Below are positions 11,563 through 24,507 of a DNA stretch of 64,000 nucleotides, one piece after another. The stretch comes from Hippasteria phrygiana. Taxonomy: Eukaryota; Echinodermata; Asteroidea; Valvatida; Goniasteridae. The stretch covers positions 1,426,001 through 1,490,000 of the forward strand of contig JAZGUH010000360.1 of assembly GCA_037893225.1 (NCBI GenBank). Direction: 5' to 3'. The notes beneath the pieces were generated by a model that was given only the letters and a program-made list of their open reading frames with translations, did not search any database and had not been told where the DNA came from. Made by a program: the position numbers and the translations under genes. The stretch's first letter is position 1. Each line of letters opens with the position of its first letter.

Positions 11563-13182
11563 GAAAATAAACATTGCGAGGTTTGAATTTTCTCCACAAG
11601 TTTTAACTCTAAGAAGCCGCCGATGATTGCAACATGTAGCGCCAGATCTAAGCTATCCATACATGTCAAAATTACTGTATTTGGTTTATATTTCATGCAA
11701 TTATGAATGAGTAAAGCAAGTCATACCCTAGGGAATTTGACAGGCATGGAGCAATAAATAGAAGGTAATATGCACACAGATGTTGGCCGGAAAGAAAATA
11801 AACATTGCGAGGTTTGAATTTTCTCCACAAGTTTTAACTCTAAGAAGCCGCCGATGATTGCAACATGTAGCGCCAGATCTAAGCTATCCATACATGTCAA
11901 AATTACTGTATTTGGTTTATATTTCATGCAATTATGAATGAGTAAAGCAAGTCATACCCTAGGGAATTTGACAGGCATGGAGCAATAAATAGAAGGTAAT
12001 ATGCACACAGATGTTGGCCGGAAAGAAAATAAACATTGCGAGGTTTGAATTTTCTCCACAAGTTTTAACTCTAAGAAGCCGCCGATAATTGCAACATGTA
12101 GCGCCAGATCTAAGCTATCCATACATGTCAAAATTACTGAATTTGGTTGATATTTCATGCAATTATGAATGAGTAAAGCAAGTCATACCCTAGGGAATTT
12201 GATAGGCATCGATCAATAAATAGAAGGTAATATGCACACAGATGTTGGCCGGAAAGAAAATAAACATTGCGAGGTTTGAATTTTCTCCACAAGTGTTAAC
12301 TCTAAGAAGCCGCCGATAATTGCAACATGTAGCGCCAGATCTAAGCTATCCATACATGTCAAAATTACTGAATTTGGTTGATATTTCATGCAATTATGAA
12401 TGAGTAAAGCAAGTCCATACCCCAGGGAATTTGACATGCATGGAGCAATAAATAGACGGTAACATGTACACAGATGTTGGCCGGAAAGAAAATAAACATT
12501 GCGAGGTTGGAATTTTCTACACAAGTTTTAACTCTAGGAAGCCGCCGATGATTGCAACATGTAGCGCCAGATCTAAGCTATCCATACATGTCAAAATTAC
12601 TGTATTTGGTTGATATTTCATGCAATTATGAATGAGTAGAGCAAGTCCATACCCCAGGGAATTTGACAGGCATGGAGCAATAAGTAGAAGGTAATATGCA
12701 CACAGATGTTGGCCGGAAAGAAAATAAACATTGCGAGGTTTGAATTTTCTCCACAAGTTTTAACTCTAAGAAGCCGCCGATAATTGCAACATGTAGCGCC
12801 AGATCTAAGCTATCCATACATGTCAAAATTACTGTATTTGGTTTATATTTCATGCAATTATGAATGAGTAAAGCAAGTCATACCCTAGGGAATTTGACTG
12901 GCATGGAGCAATAAATAGACGGTAATATGCACACAGATGTTGGCCGGAAAGAAAATAATCATTGCGAGGTTTGAATTTTCTCCACAAGTTTTAACTCTAG
13001 GAAGCCGCCGATGATTGCAACATGTAGCGCCAGATCTAAGCTATCCATACATGTCAAAATTACTGTATTTGGTTGATATTTAATGCAATTATGAATGAGT
13101 AGAGCAAGTCCATACCCCAGGGAATTTGACAGGCATGGAGCAATAAATAGAAGGTAATATGCACACAGATGTTGGCCGGAAA
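11563..13182. repeat. HOR unit Y, copy 2 (7 monomers)
   Basis: Matches 4394-6013 at offset 7169, including the ATCGAT-bearing monomer (12025-12255) and the ggttgga/ttttctacac monomer (12488-12719). After the terminal E monomer the pattern changes: a plain A monomer follows at 13183 instead of the 16a monomer of X. Confidence 0.9.
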
Positions 13183-14106
13183 GAAAATAAACATTGCGAG
13201 GTTTGAATTTTCTCCACAAGTTTTAACTCTAAGAAGCCGCCGATGATTGCAACATGTAGCGCCAGATCTAAGCTATCCATACATGTCAAAATTACTGTAT
13301 TTGGTTTATATTTCATGCAATTATGAATGAGTAAAGCAAGTCATACCCTAGGGAATTTGACAGGCATGGAGCAATAAATAGAAGGTAATATGCACACAGA
13401 TGTTGGCCGGAAAGAAAATAAACATTGCGAGGTTTGAATTTTCTCCACAAGTTTTAACTCTAAGAAGCCGCCGATGATTGCAACATGTAGCGCCAGATCT
13501 AAGCTATCCATACATGTCAAAATTACTGTATTTGGTTTATATTTCATGCAATTATGAATGAGTAAAGCAAGTCATACCCTAGGGAATTTGACAGGCATGG
13601 AGCAATAAATAGAAGGTAATATGCACACAGATGTTGGCCGGAAAGAAAATAAACATTGCGAGGTTTGAATTTTCTCCACAAGTTTTAACTCTAAGAAGCC
13701 GCCGATAATTGCAACATGTAGCGCCAGATCTAAGCTATCCATACATGTCAAAATTACTGAATTTGGTTGATATTTCATACAATTATGAATGAGTAAAGCA
13801 AGTCATACCCTAGGGAATTTGACAGGCATGGATCAATAAATAGAAGGTAATATGCACACAGATGTTGGCCGGAAAGAAAATAAACATTGCGAGGTTTGAA
13901 TTTTCTCCACAAGTTTTAACTCTAAGAAGCCGCCGATGATTGCAACATGTAGCGCCAGATCTAAGCTATCCATACATGTCAAAATTACTGTATTTGGTTT
14001 ATATTTCATGCAATTATGAATGAGTAAAGCAAGTCATACCCTAGGGAATTTGACAGGCATGGAGCAATAAATAGAAGGTAATATGCACACAGATGTTGGC
14101 CGGAAA
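13183..14106. repeat. Lead-in to the 10/11-mer HOR (4 monomers)
   Basis: Order: A, A, B with 135a (catacaatt), A. The 135a change first appears at 13645-13875 and marks all later copies of the next HOR, so the last two monomers look like the tail of a preceding partial unit. Confidence 0.85.
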
Positions 14107-16417
14107 GAAAATAAACATTGCGAGGTTTGAATTTTCTCCACAAGTTTTAACTCTAAGAAGCCGCCGATAATTGCAACATGTAGCGCCAGATCTAAGCTAT
14201 CCATACATGTCAAAATTACTGAATTTGGTTGATATTTCATACAATTATGAATGAGTAAAGCAAGTCATACCCTAGGGAATTTGACAGGCATGGATCAATA
14301 AATAGAAGGTAATATGCACACAGATGTTGGCCGGAAAGAAAATAAACATTGCGAGGTTTGAATTTTCTCCACAAGTGTTAACTCTAAGAAGCCGCCGATA
14401 ATTGCAACATGTAGCGCCAGATCTAAGCTATCCATACATGTCAAAATTACTGAATTTGGTTGATATTTCATGCAATTATGAATGAGTAAAGCAAGTCCAT
14501 ACCCTAGGGAATTTGACATGCATGGAGCAATAAATAGACGGTAACATGTACACAGATGTTGGCCGGAAAGAAAATAAACATTGCGAGGTTTGAATTTTCT
14601 CCACAAGTTTTAACTCTAAGAAGCCGCCGATGATTGCAACATGTAGCGCCAGATCTAAGCTATCCATACATGTCAAAATTACTGTATTTGGTTTATATTT
14701 CATGCAATTATGAATGAGTAAAGCAAGTCATACCCTAGGGAATTTGACAGGCATGGAGCAATAAATAGAAGGTAATATGCACACAGATGTTGGCCGGAAA
14801 GAAAATAAACATTGCGAGGTTTGAATTTTCTCCACAAGTTTTAACTCTAAGAAGCCGCCGATAATTGCAACATGTAGCGCCAGATCTAAGCTATCCATAC
14901 ATGTCAAAATTACTGAATTTGGTTGATATTTCATGCAATTATGAATGAGTAAAGCAAGTCATACCCTAGGGAATTTGACAGGCATGGATCAATAAATAGA
15001 AGGTAATATGCACACAGATGTTGGCCGGAAAGAAAATAAACATTGCGAGGTTTGAATTTTCTCCACAGGTTTTAACTCTAAGAAGCCGCCGATGATTGCA
15101 ACATGTAGCGCCAGATCTAAGCTATCCATACATGTCAAAATTACTGTATTTGGTTTATATTTCATGCAATTATGAATGAGTAAAGCAAGTCATACCCTAG
15201 GGAATTTGACAGGCATGGAGCAATAAATAGAAGGTAATATGCACACAGATGTTGGCCGGAAAGAAAATAAACATTGCGAGGTTTGAATTTTCTCCACAAG
15301 TTTTAACTCTAAAAAGCCGCCGATAATTGCAACATGTAGCGCCAGATCTAAGCTATCCATACATGTCAAAATTACTGTATTTGGTTTATATTTCATGCAA
15401 TTATGAATGAGTAAAGCAAGTCATACCCTAGGGAATTTGACAGGCATGGAGCAATAAATAGACGGTAATATGCACACAGATGTTGGCCGGAAAGAAAATA
15501 ATCATTGCGAGGTTTGAATTTTCTCCACAAGTTTTAACTCTAGGAAGCCGCCGATGATTGCAACATGTAGCGCCAGATCTAAGCTATCCATACATGTCAA
15601 AATTACTGTATTTGGTTTATATTTCATGCAATTATGAATGAGTAAAGCAAGTCATACCCTAGGGAATTTGACAGGCATGGAGCAATAAATAGACGGTAAT
15701 ATGCACACAGATGTTGGCCGGAAAGAAAATAATCATTGCGAGGTTTGAATTTTCTCCACAAGTTTTAACTCTAGGAAGCCGCCGATGATTGCAACATGTA
15801 GCGCCAGATCTAAGCTATCCATACATGTCAAAATTACTGTATTTGGTTTATATTTCATGCAATTATGAATGAGTAAAGCAAGTCATACCCTAGGGAATTT
15901 GACAGGCATGGAGCAATAAATAGAAGGTAATATGCACACAGATGTTGGCCGGAAAGAAAATAAACATTGCGAGGTTTGAATTTTCTCCACAAGTTTTAAC
16001 TCTAAGAAGCCGCCGATAATTGCAACATGTAGCGCCAGATCTAAGCTATCCATACATGTCAAAATTACTGAATTTGGTTGATATTTCATACAATTATGAA
16101 TGAGTAAAGCAAGTCATACCCTAGGGAATTTGACAGGCATGGATCAATAAATAGAAGGTAATATGCACACAGATGTTGGCCGGAAAGAAAATAAACATTG
16201 CGAGGTTTGAATTTTCTCCACAAGTTTTAACTCTAAGAAGCCGCCGATGATTGCAACATGTAGCGCCAGATCTAAGCTATCCATACATGTCAAAATTACT
16301 GTATTTGGTTTATATTTCATGCAATTATGAATGAGTAAAGCAAGTCATACCCTAGGGAATTTGACAGGCATGGAGCAATAAATAGAAGGTAATATGCACA
16401 CAGATGTTGGCCGGAAA
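14107..16417. repeat. HOR unit Z, copy 1 (10 monomers, 2311 bp)
   Basis: Order: B with 135a, C with 40g (ins plus ccctaggg), A, B, A with 37g (cacagg), F, E2, E2, B with 135a, A. The F copy here (15263-15493) has a private ctaaaaag. The adjacent E2 copies differ at 201 (gacgg, then gaagg). Confidence 0.88.
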
Positions 16418-18959
16418 GAAAATAAACATTGCGAGGTTTGAATTTTCTCCACAAGTTTTAACTCTAAGAAGCCGCCGATAATTGCAACATGTAGCGCCAG
16501 ATCTAAGCTATCCATACATGTCAAAATTACTGAATTTGGTTGATATTTCATACAATTATGAATGAGTAAAGCAAGTCATACCCTAGGGAATTTGACAGGC
16601 ATGGATCAATAAATAGAAGGTAATATGCACACAGATGTTGGCCGGAAAGAAAATAAACATTGCGAGGTTTGAATTTTCTCCACAAGTTTTAACTCTAAGA
16701 AGCCGCCGATAATTGCAACATGTAGCGCCAGATCTAAGCTATCCATACATGTCAAAATTACTGAATTTGGTTGATATTTCATGCAATTATGAATGAGTAA
16801 AGCAAGTCCATACCCTAGGGAATTTGACATGCATGGAGCAATAAATAGACGGTAACATGTACACAGATGTTGGCCGGAAAGAAAATAAACATTGCGAGGT
16901 TTGAATTTTCTCCACAAGTTTTAACTCTAAGAAGCCGCCGATGATTGCAACATGTAGCGCCAGATCTAAGCTATCCATACATGTCAAAATTACTGTATTT
17001 GGTTTATATTTCATGCAATTATGAATGAGTAAAGCAAGTCATACCCTAGGGAATTTGACAGGCATGGAGCAATAAATAGAAGGTAATATGCACACAGATG
17101 TTGGCCGGAAAGAAAATAAACATTGCGAGGTTTGAATTTTCTCCACAAGTTTTAACTCTAAGAAGCCGCCGATGATTGCAACATGTAGCGCCAGATCTAA
17201 GCTATCCATACATGTCAAAATTACTGTATTTGGTTTATATTTCATGCAATTATGAATGAGTAAAGCAAGTCATACCCTAGGGAATTTGACAGGCATGGAG
17301 CAATAAATAGAAGGTAATATGCACACAGATGTTGGCCGGAAAGAAAATAAACATTGCGAGGTTTGAATTTTCTCCACAAGTTTTAACTCTAAGAAGCCGC
17401 CGATAATTGCAACATGTAGCGCCAGATCTAAGCTATCCATACATGTCAAAATTACTGAATTTGGTTGATATTTCATGCAATTATGAATGAGTAAAGCAAG
17501 TCATACCCTAGGGAATTTGACAGGCATGGATCAATAAATAGAAGGTAATATGCACACAGATGTTGGCCGGAAAGAAAATAAACATTGCGAGGTTTGAATT
17601 TTCTCCACAGGTTTTAACTCTAAGAAGCCGCCGATGATTGCAACATGTAGCGCCAGATCTAAGCTATCCATACATGTCAAAATTACTGTATTTGGTTTAT
17701 ATTTCATGCAATTATGAATGAGTAAAGCAAGTCATACCCTAGGGAATTTGACAGGCATGGAGCAATAAATAGAAGGTAATATGCACACAGATGTTGGCCG
17801 GAAAGAAAATAAACATTGCGAGGTTTGAATTTTCTCCACAAGTTTTAACTCTAAGAAGCCGCCGATAATTGCAACATGTAGCGCCAGATCTAAGCTATCC
17901 ATACATGTCAAAATTACTGTATTTGGTTTATATTTCATGCAATTATGAATGAGTAAAGCAAGTCATACCCTAGGGAATTTGACAGGCATGGAGCAATAAA
18001 TAGACGGTAATATGCACACAGATGTTGGCCGGAAAGAAAATAATCATTGCGAGGTTTGAATTTTCTCCACAAGTTTTAACTCTAGGAAGCCGCCGATGAT
18101 TGCAACATGTAGCGCCAGATCTAAGCTATCCATACATGTCAAAATTACTGTATTTGGTTTATATTTCATGCAATTATGAATGAGTAAAGCAAGTCATACC
18201 CTAGGGAATTTGACAGGCATGGAGCAATAAATAGACGGTAATATGCACACAGATGTTGGCCGGAAAGAAAATAATCATTGCGAGGTTTGAATTTTCTCCA
18301 CAAGTTTTAACTCTAGGAAGCCGCCGATGATTGCAACATGTAGCGCCAGATCTAAGCTATCCATACATGTCAAAATTACTGTATTTGGTTTATATTTCAT
18401 GCAATTATGAATGAGTAAAGCAAGTCATACCCTAGGGAATTTGACAGGCATGGAGCAATAAATAGAAGGTAATATGCACACAGATGTTGGCCGGAAAGAA
18501 AATAAACATTGCGAGGTTTGAATTTTCTCCACAAGTTTTAACTCTAAGAAGCCGCCGATAATTGCAACATGTAGCGCCAGATCTAAGCTATCCATACATG
18601 TCAAAATTACTGAATTTGGTTGATATTTCATACAATTATGAATGAGTAAAGCAAGTCATACCCTAGGGAATTTGACAGGCATGGATCAATAAATAGAAGG
18701 TAATATGCACACAGATGTTGGCCGGAAAGAAAATAAACATTGCGAGGTTTGAATTTTCTCCACAAGTTTTAACTCTAAGAAGCCGCCGATGATTGCAACA
18801 TGTAGCGCCAGATCTAAGCTATCCATACATGTCAAAATTACTGTATTTGGTTTATATTTCATGCAATTATGAATGAGTAAAGCAAGTCATACCCTAGGGA
18901 ATTTGACAGGCATGGAGCAATAAATAGAAGGTAATATGCACACAGATGTTGGCCGGAAA
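16418..18959. repeat. HOR unit Z, copy 2 (11 monomers, 2542 bp)
   Basis: Same order as copy 1 but with two A monomers (16881-17342) where copy 1 has one, giving an 11-mer. Its C monomer (16649-16880) has aagttttaac rather than 40g. The single-monomer gain accounts for the 231-bp difference in unit length. Confidence 0.88.
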
Positions 18960-21501
18960 GAAAATAAACATTGCGAGGTTTGAATTTTCTCCACAAGTTT
19001 TAACTCTAAGAAGCCGCCGATAATTGCAACATGTAGCGCCAGATCTAAGCTATCCATACATGTCAAAATTACTGAATTTGGTTGATATTTCATACAATTA
19101 TGAATGAGTAAAGCAAGTCATACCCTAGGGAATTTGACAGGCATGGATCAATAAATAGAAGGTAATATGCACACAGATGTTGGCCGGAAAGAAAATAAAC
19201 ATTGCGAGGTTTGAATTTTCTCCACAAGTGTTAACTCTAAGAAGCCGCCGATAATTGCAACATGTAGCGCCAGATCTAAGCTATCCATACATGTCAAAAT
19301 TACTGAATTTGGTTGATATTTCATGCAATTATGAATGAGTAAAGCAAGTCCATACCCTAGGGAATTTGACATGCATGGAGCAATAAATAGACGGTAACAT
19401 GTACACAGATGTTGGCCGGAAAGAAAATAAACATTGCGAGGTTTGAATTTTCTCCACAAGTTTTAACTCTAAGAAGCCGCCGATGATTGCAACATGTAGC
19501 GCCAGATCTAAGCTATCCATACATGTCAAAATTACTGTATTTGGTTTATATTTCATGCAATTATGAATGAGTAAAGCAAGTCATACCCTAGGGAATTTGA
19601 CAGGCATGGAGCAATAAATAGAAGGTAATATGCACACAGATGTTGGCCGGAAAGAAAATAAACATTGCGAGGTTTGAATTTTCTCCACAAGTTTTAACTC
19701 TAAGAAGCCGCCGATAATTGCAACATGTAGCGCCAGATCTAAGCTATCCATACATGTCAAAATTACTGAATTTGGTTGATATTTCATGCAATTATGAATG
19801 AGTAAAGCAAGTCATACCCTAGGGAATTTGACAGGCATGGATCAATAAATAGAAGGTAATATGCACACAGATGTTGGCCGGAAAGAAAATAAACATTGCG
19901 AGGTTTGAATTTTCTCCACAGGTTTTAACTCTAAGAAGCCGCCGATGATTGCAACATGTAGCGCCAGATCTAAGCTATCCATACATGTCAAAATTACTGT
20001 ATTTGGTTTATATTTCATGCAATTATGAATGAGTAAAGCAAGTCATACCCTAGGGAATTTGACAGGCATGGAGCAATAAATAGAAGGTAATATGCACACA
20101 GATGTTGGCCGGAAAGAAAATAAACATTGCGAGGTTTGAATTTTCTCCACAAGTTTTAACTCTAAGAAGCCGCCGATAATTGCAACATGTAGCGCCAGAT
20201 CTAAGCTATCCATACATGTCAAAATTACTGTATTTGGTTTATATTTCATGCAATTATGAATGAGTAAAGCAAGTCATACCCTAGGGAATTTGACAGGCAT
20301 GGAGCAATAAATAGACGGTAATATGCACACAGATGTTGGCCGGAAAGAAAATAATCATTGCGAGGTTTGAATTTTCTCCACAAGTTTTAACTCTAGGAAG
20401 CCGCCGATGATTGCAACATGTAGCGCCAGATCTAAGCTATCCATACATGTCAAAATTACTGTATTTGGTTTATATTTCATGCAATTATGAATGAGTAAAG
20501 CAAGTCATACCCTAGGGAATTTGACAGGCATGGAGCAATAAATAGACGGTAATATGCACACAGATGTTGGCCGGAAAGAAAATAATCATTGCGAGGTTTG
20601 AATTTTCTCCACAAGTTTTAACTCTAGGAAGCCGCCGATGATTGCAACATGTAGCGCCAGATCTAAGCTATCCATACATGTCAAAATTACTGTATTTGGT
20701 TTATATTTCATGCAATTATGAATGAGTAAAGCAAGTCATACCCTAGGGAATTTGACAGGCATGGAGCAATAAATAGAAGGTAATATGCACACAGATGTTG
20801 GCCGGAAAGAAAATAAACATTGCGAGGTTTGAATTTTCTCCACAAGTTTTAACTCTAAGAAGCCGCCGATAATTGCAACATGTAGCGCCAGATCTAAGCT
20901 ATCCATACATGTCAAAATTACTGTATTTGGTTTATATTTCATGCAATTATGAATGAGTAAAGCAAGTCATACCCTAGGGAATTTGACAGGCATGGAGCAA
21001 TAAATAGACGGTAATATGCACACAGATGTTGGCCGGAAAGAAAATAATCATTGCGAGGTTTGAATTTTCTCCACAAGTTTTAACTCTAGGAAGCCGCCGA
21101 TGATTGCAACATGTAGCGCCAGATCTAAGCTATCCATACATGTCAAAATTACTGTATTTGGTTTATATTTCATGCAATTATGAATGAGTAAAGCAAGTCA
21201 TACCCTAGGGAATTTGACAGGCATGGAGCAATAAATAGACGGTAATATGCACACAGATGTTGGCCGGAAAGAAAATAATCATTGCGAGGTTTGAATTTTC
21301 TCCACAAGTTTTAACTCTAGGAAGCCGCCGATGATTGCAACATGTAGCGCCAGATCTAAGCTATCCATACATGTCAAAATTACTGTATTTGGTTTATATT
21401 TCATGCAATTATGAATGAGTAAAGCAAGTCATACCCTAGGGAATTTGACAGGCATGGAGCAATAAATAGAAGGTAATATGCACACAGATGTTGGCCGGAA
21501 A
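18960..21501. repeat. HOR unit Z, copy 3 with internal triplet duplication
   Basis: Order: B(135a), C(40g), A, B, A(37g), F, E2, E2, F, E2, E2. The F-E2-E2 triplet at 20116-20808 is repeated at 20809-21501 (693 bp). The closing B(135a)-A pair of copies 1 and 2 is absent. The total is again 2542 bp, reached by a different route from copy 2. Confidence 0.88.
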
Positions 21502-23119
21502 GAAAATAAACATTGCGAGGTTTGAATTTTCTCCACAAGTTTTAACTCTAAGAAGCCGCCGATAATTGCAACATGTAGCGCCAGATCTAAGCTATCCATA
21601 CATGTCAAAATTACTGAATTTGGTTGATATTTCATACAATTATGAATGAGTAAAGCAAGTCATACCCTAGGGAATTTGACAGGCATGGATCAATAAATAG
21701 AAGGTAATATGCACACAGATGTTGGCCGGAAAGAAAATAAACATTGCGAGGTTTGAATTTTCTCCACAAGTGTTAACTCTAAGAAGCCGCCGATAATTGC
21801 AACATGTAGCGCCAGATCTAAGCTATCCATACATGTCAAAATTACTGAATTTGGTTGATATTTCATGCAATTATGAATGAGTAAAGCAAGTCCATACCCT
21901 AGGGAATTTGACATGCATGGAGCAATAAATAGACGGTAACATGTACACAGATGTTGGCCGGAAAGAAAATAAACATTGCGAGGTTTGAATTTTCTCCACA
22001 AGTTTTAACTCTAAGAAGCCGCCGATGATTGCAACATGTAGCGCCAGATCTAAGCTATCCATACATGTCAAAATTACTGTATTTGGTTTATATTTCATGC
22101 AATTATGAATGAGTAAAGCAAGTCATACCCTAGGGAATTTGACAGGCATGGAGCAATAAATAGAAGGTAATATGCACACAGATGTTGGCCGGAAAGAAAA
22201 TAAACATTGCGAGGTTTGAATTTTCTCCACAAGTTTTAACTCTAAGAAGCCGCCGATAATTGCAACATGTAGCGCCAGATCTAAGCTATCCATACATGTC
22301 AAAATTACTGAATTTGGTTGATATTTCATGCAATTATGAATGAGTAAAGCAAGTCATACCCTAGGGAATTTGACAGGCATGGATCAATAAATAGAAGGTA
22401 ATATGCACACAGATGTTGGCCGGAAAGAAAATAAACATTGCGAGGTTTGAATTTTCTCCACAGGTTTTAACTCTAAGAAGCCGCCGATGATTGCAACATG
22501 TAGCGCCAGATCTAAGCTATCCATACATGTCAAAATTACTGTATTTGGTTTATATTTCATGCAATTATGAATGAGTAAAGCAAGTCATACCCTAGGGAAT
22601 TTGACAGGCATGGAGCAATAAATAGAAGGTAATATGCACACAGATGTTGGCCGGAAAGAAAATAAACATTGCGAGGTTTGAATTTTCTCCACAAGTTTTA
22701 ACTCTAAGAAGCCGCCGATAATTGCAACATGTAGCGCCAGATCTAAGCTATCCATACATGTCAAAATTACTGTATTTGGTTTATATTTCATGCAATTATG
22801 AATGAGTAAAGCAAGTCATACCCTAGGGAATTTGACAGGCATGGAGCAATAAATAGACGGTAATATGCACACAGATGTTGGCCGGAAAGAAAATAATCAT
22901 TGCGAGGTTTGAATTTTCTCCACAAGTTTTAACTCTAGGAAGCCGCCGATGATTGCAACATGTAGCGCCAGATCTAAGCTATCCATACATGTCAAAATTA
23001 CTGTATTTGGTTTATATTTCATGCAATTATGAATGAGTAAAGCAAGTCATACCCTAGGGAATTTGACAGGCATGGAGCAATAAATAGACGGTAATATGCA
23101 CACAGATGTTGGCCGGAAA
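21502..23119. repeat. HOR unit Z, copy 4, partial (7 monomers, 1618 bp)
   Basis: Order: B(135a), C(40g), A, B, A(37g), F, E2, following copy 1. The next monomer (23120-23351) starts as E2 (9t, 50g) but ends as D (125g, 152g, extra C, 196g). The unit therefore breaks inside a chimeric monomer. Confidence 0.85.
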
Positions 23120-24507
23120 GAAAATAATCATTGCGAGGTTTGAATTTTCTCCACAAGTTTTAACTCTAGGAAGCCGCCGATGATTGCAACATGTAGCGCC
23201 AGATCTAAGCTATCCATACATGTCAAAATTACTGTATTTGGTTGATATTTCATGCAATTATGAATGAGTAGAGCAAGTCCATACCCCAGGGAATTTGACA
23301 GGCATGGAGCAATAAGTAGAAGGTAATATGCACACAGATGTTGGCCGGAAAGAAAATAAACATTGCGAGGTTTGAATTTTCTCCACAAGTTTTAACTCTA
23401 AGAAGCCGCCGATAATTGCAACATGTAGCGCCAGATCTAAGCTATCCATACATGTCAAAATTACTGTATTTGGTTTATATTTCATGCAATTATGAATGAG
23501 TAAAGCAAGTCATACCCTAGGGAATTTGACAGGCATGGAGCAATAAATAGAAGGTAATATGCACACAGATGTTGGCCGGAAAGAAAATAATCATTGCGAG
23601 GTTTGAATTTTCTCCACAAGTTTTAACTCTAGGAAGCCGCCGATGATTGCAACATGTAGCGCCAGATCTAAGCTATCCATACATGTCAAAATTACTGTAT
23701 TTGGTTGATAGTTAATGCAATTATGAATGAGTAGAGCAAGTCCATACCCCAGGGAATTTGACAGGCATGGAGCAATAAATAGAAGGTAATATGCACACAG
23801 ATGTTGGCCGGAAAGAAAATAAACATTGCGAGGTTTGAATTTTCTCCACAAGTTTTAACTCTAAGAAGCCGCCGATGATTGCAACATGTAGCGCCAGATC
23901 TAAGCTATCCATACATGTCAAAATTACTGTATTTGGTTTATATTTCATGCAATTATGAATGAGTAAAGCAAGTCATACCCTAGGGAATTTGACAGGCATG
24001 GAGCAATAAATAGAAGGTAATATGCACACAGATGTTGGCCGGAAAGAAAATAAACATTGCGAGGTTTGAATTTTCTCCACAAGTTTTAACTCTAAGAAGC
24101 CGCCGATGATTGCAACATGTAGCGCCAGATCTAAGCTATCCATACATGTCAAAATTACTGTATTTGGTTTATATTTCATGCAATTATGAATGAGTAAAGC
24201 AAGTCATACCCTAGGGAATTTGACAGGCATGGAGCAATAAATAGAAGGTAATATGCACACAGATGTTGGCCGGAAAGAAAATAAACATTGCGAGGTTTGA
24301 ATTTTCTCCACAAGTTTTAACTCTAAGAAGCCGCCGATAATTGCAACATGTAGCGCCAGATCTAAGCTATCCATACATGTCAAAATTACTGAATTTGGTT
24401 GATATTTCATGCAATTATGAATGAGTAAAGCAAGTCATACCCTAGGGAATTTGACAGGCATGGATCAATAAATAGAAGGTAATATGCACACAGATGTTGG
24501 CCGGAAA
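23120..24507. repeat. Six-monomer segment repeated from 12488-13875
   Basis: Order: E2/D chimera, F-like copy without gacgg, E with a private gatagttaatgc, A, A, B. At offset 10,632 bp this parallels the end of Y copy 2 and the monomers after it (12488-13875). The pattern of the left 13 kb therefore resumes after the Z array, as if Z expanded within it. Some markers differ, for example 22g and gactgg are absent here. Confidence 0.75.
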
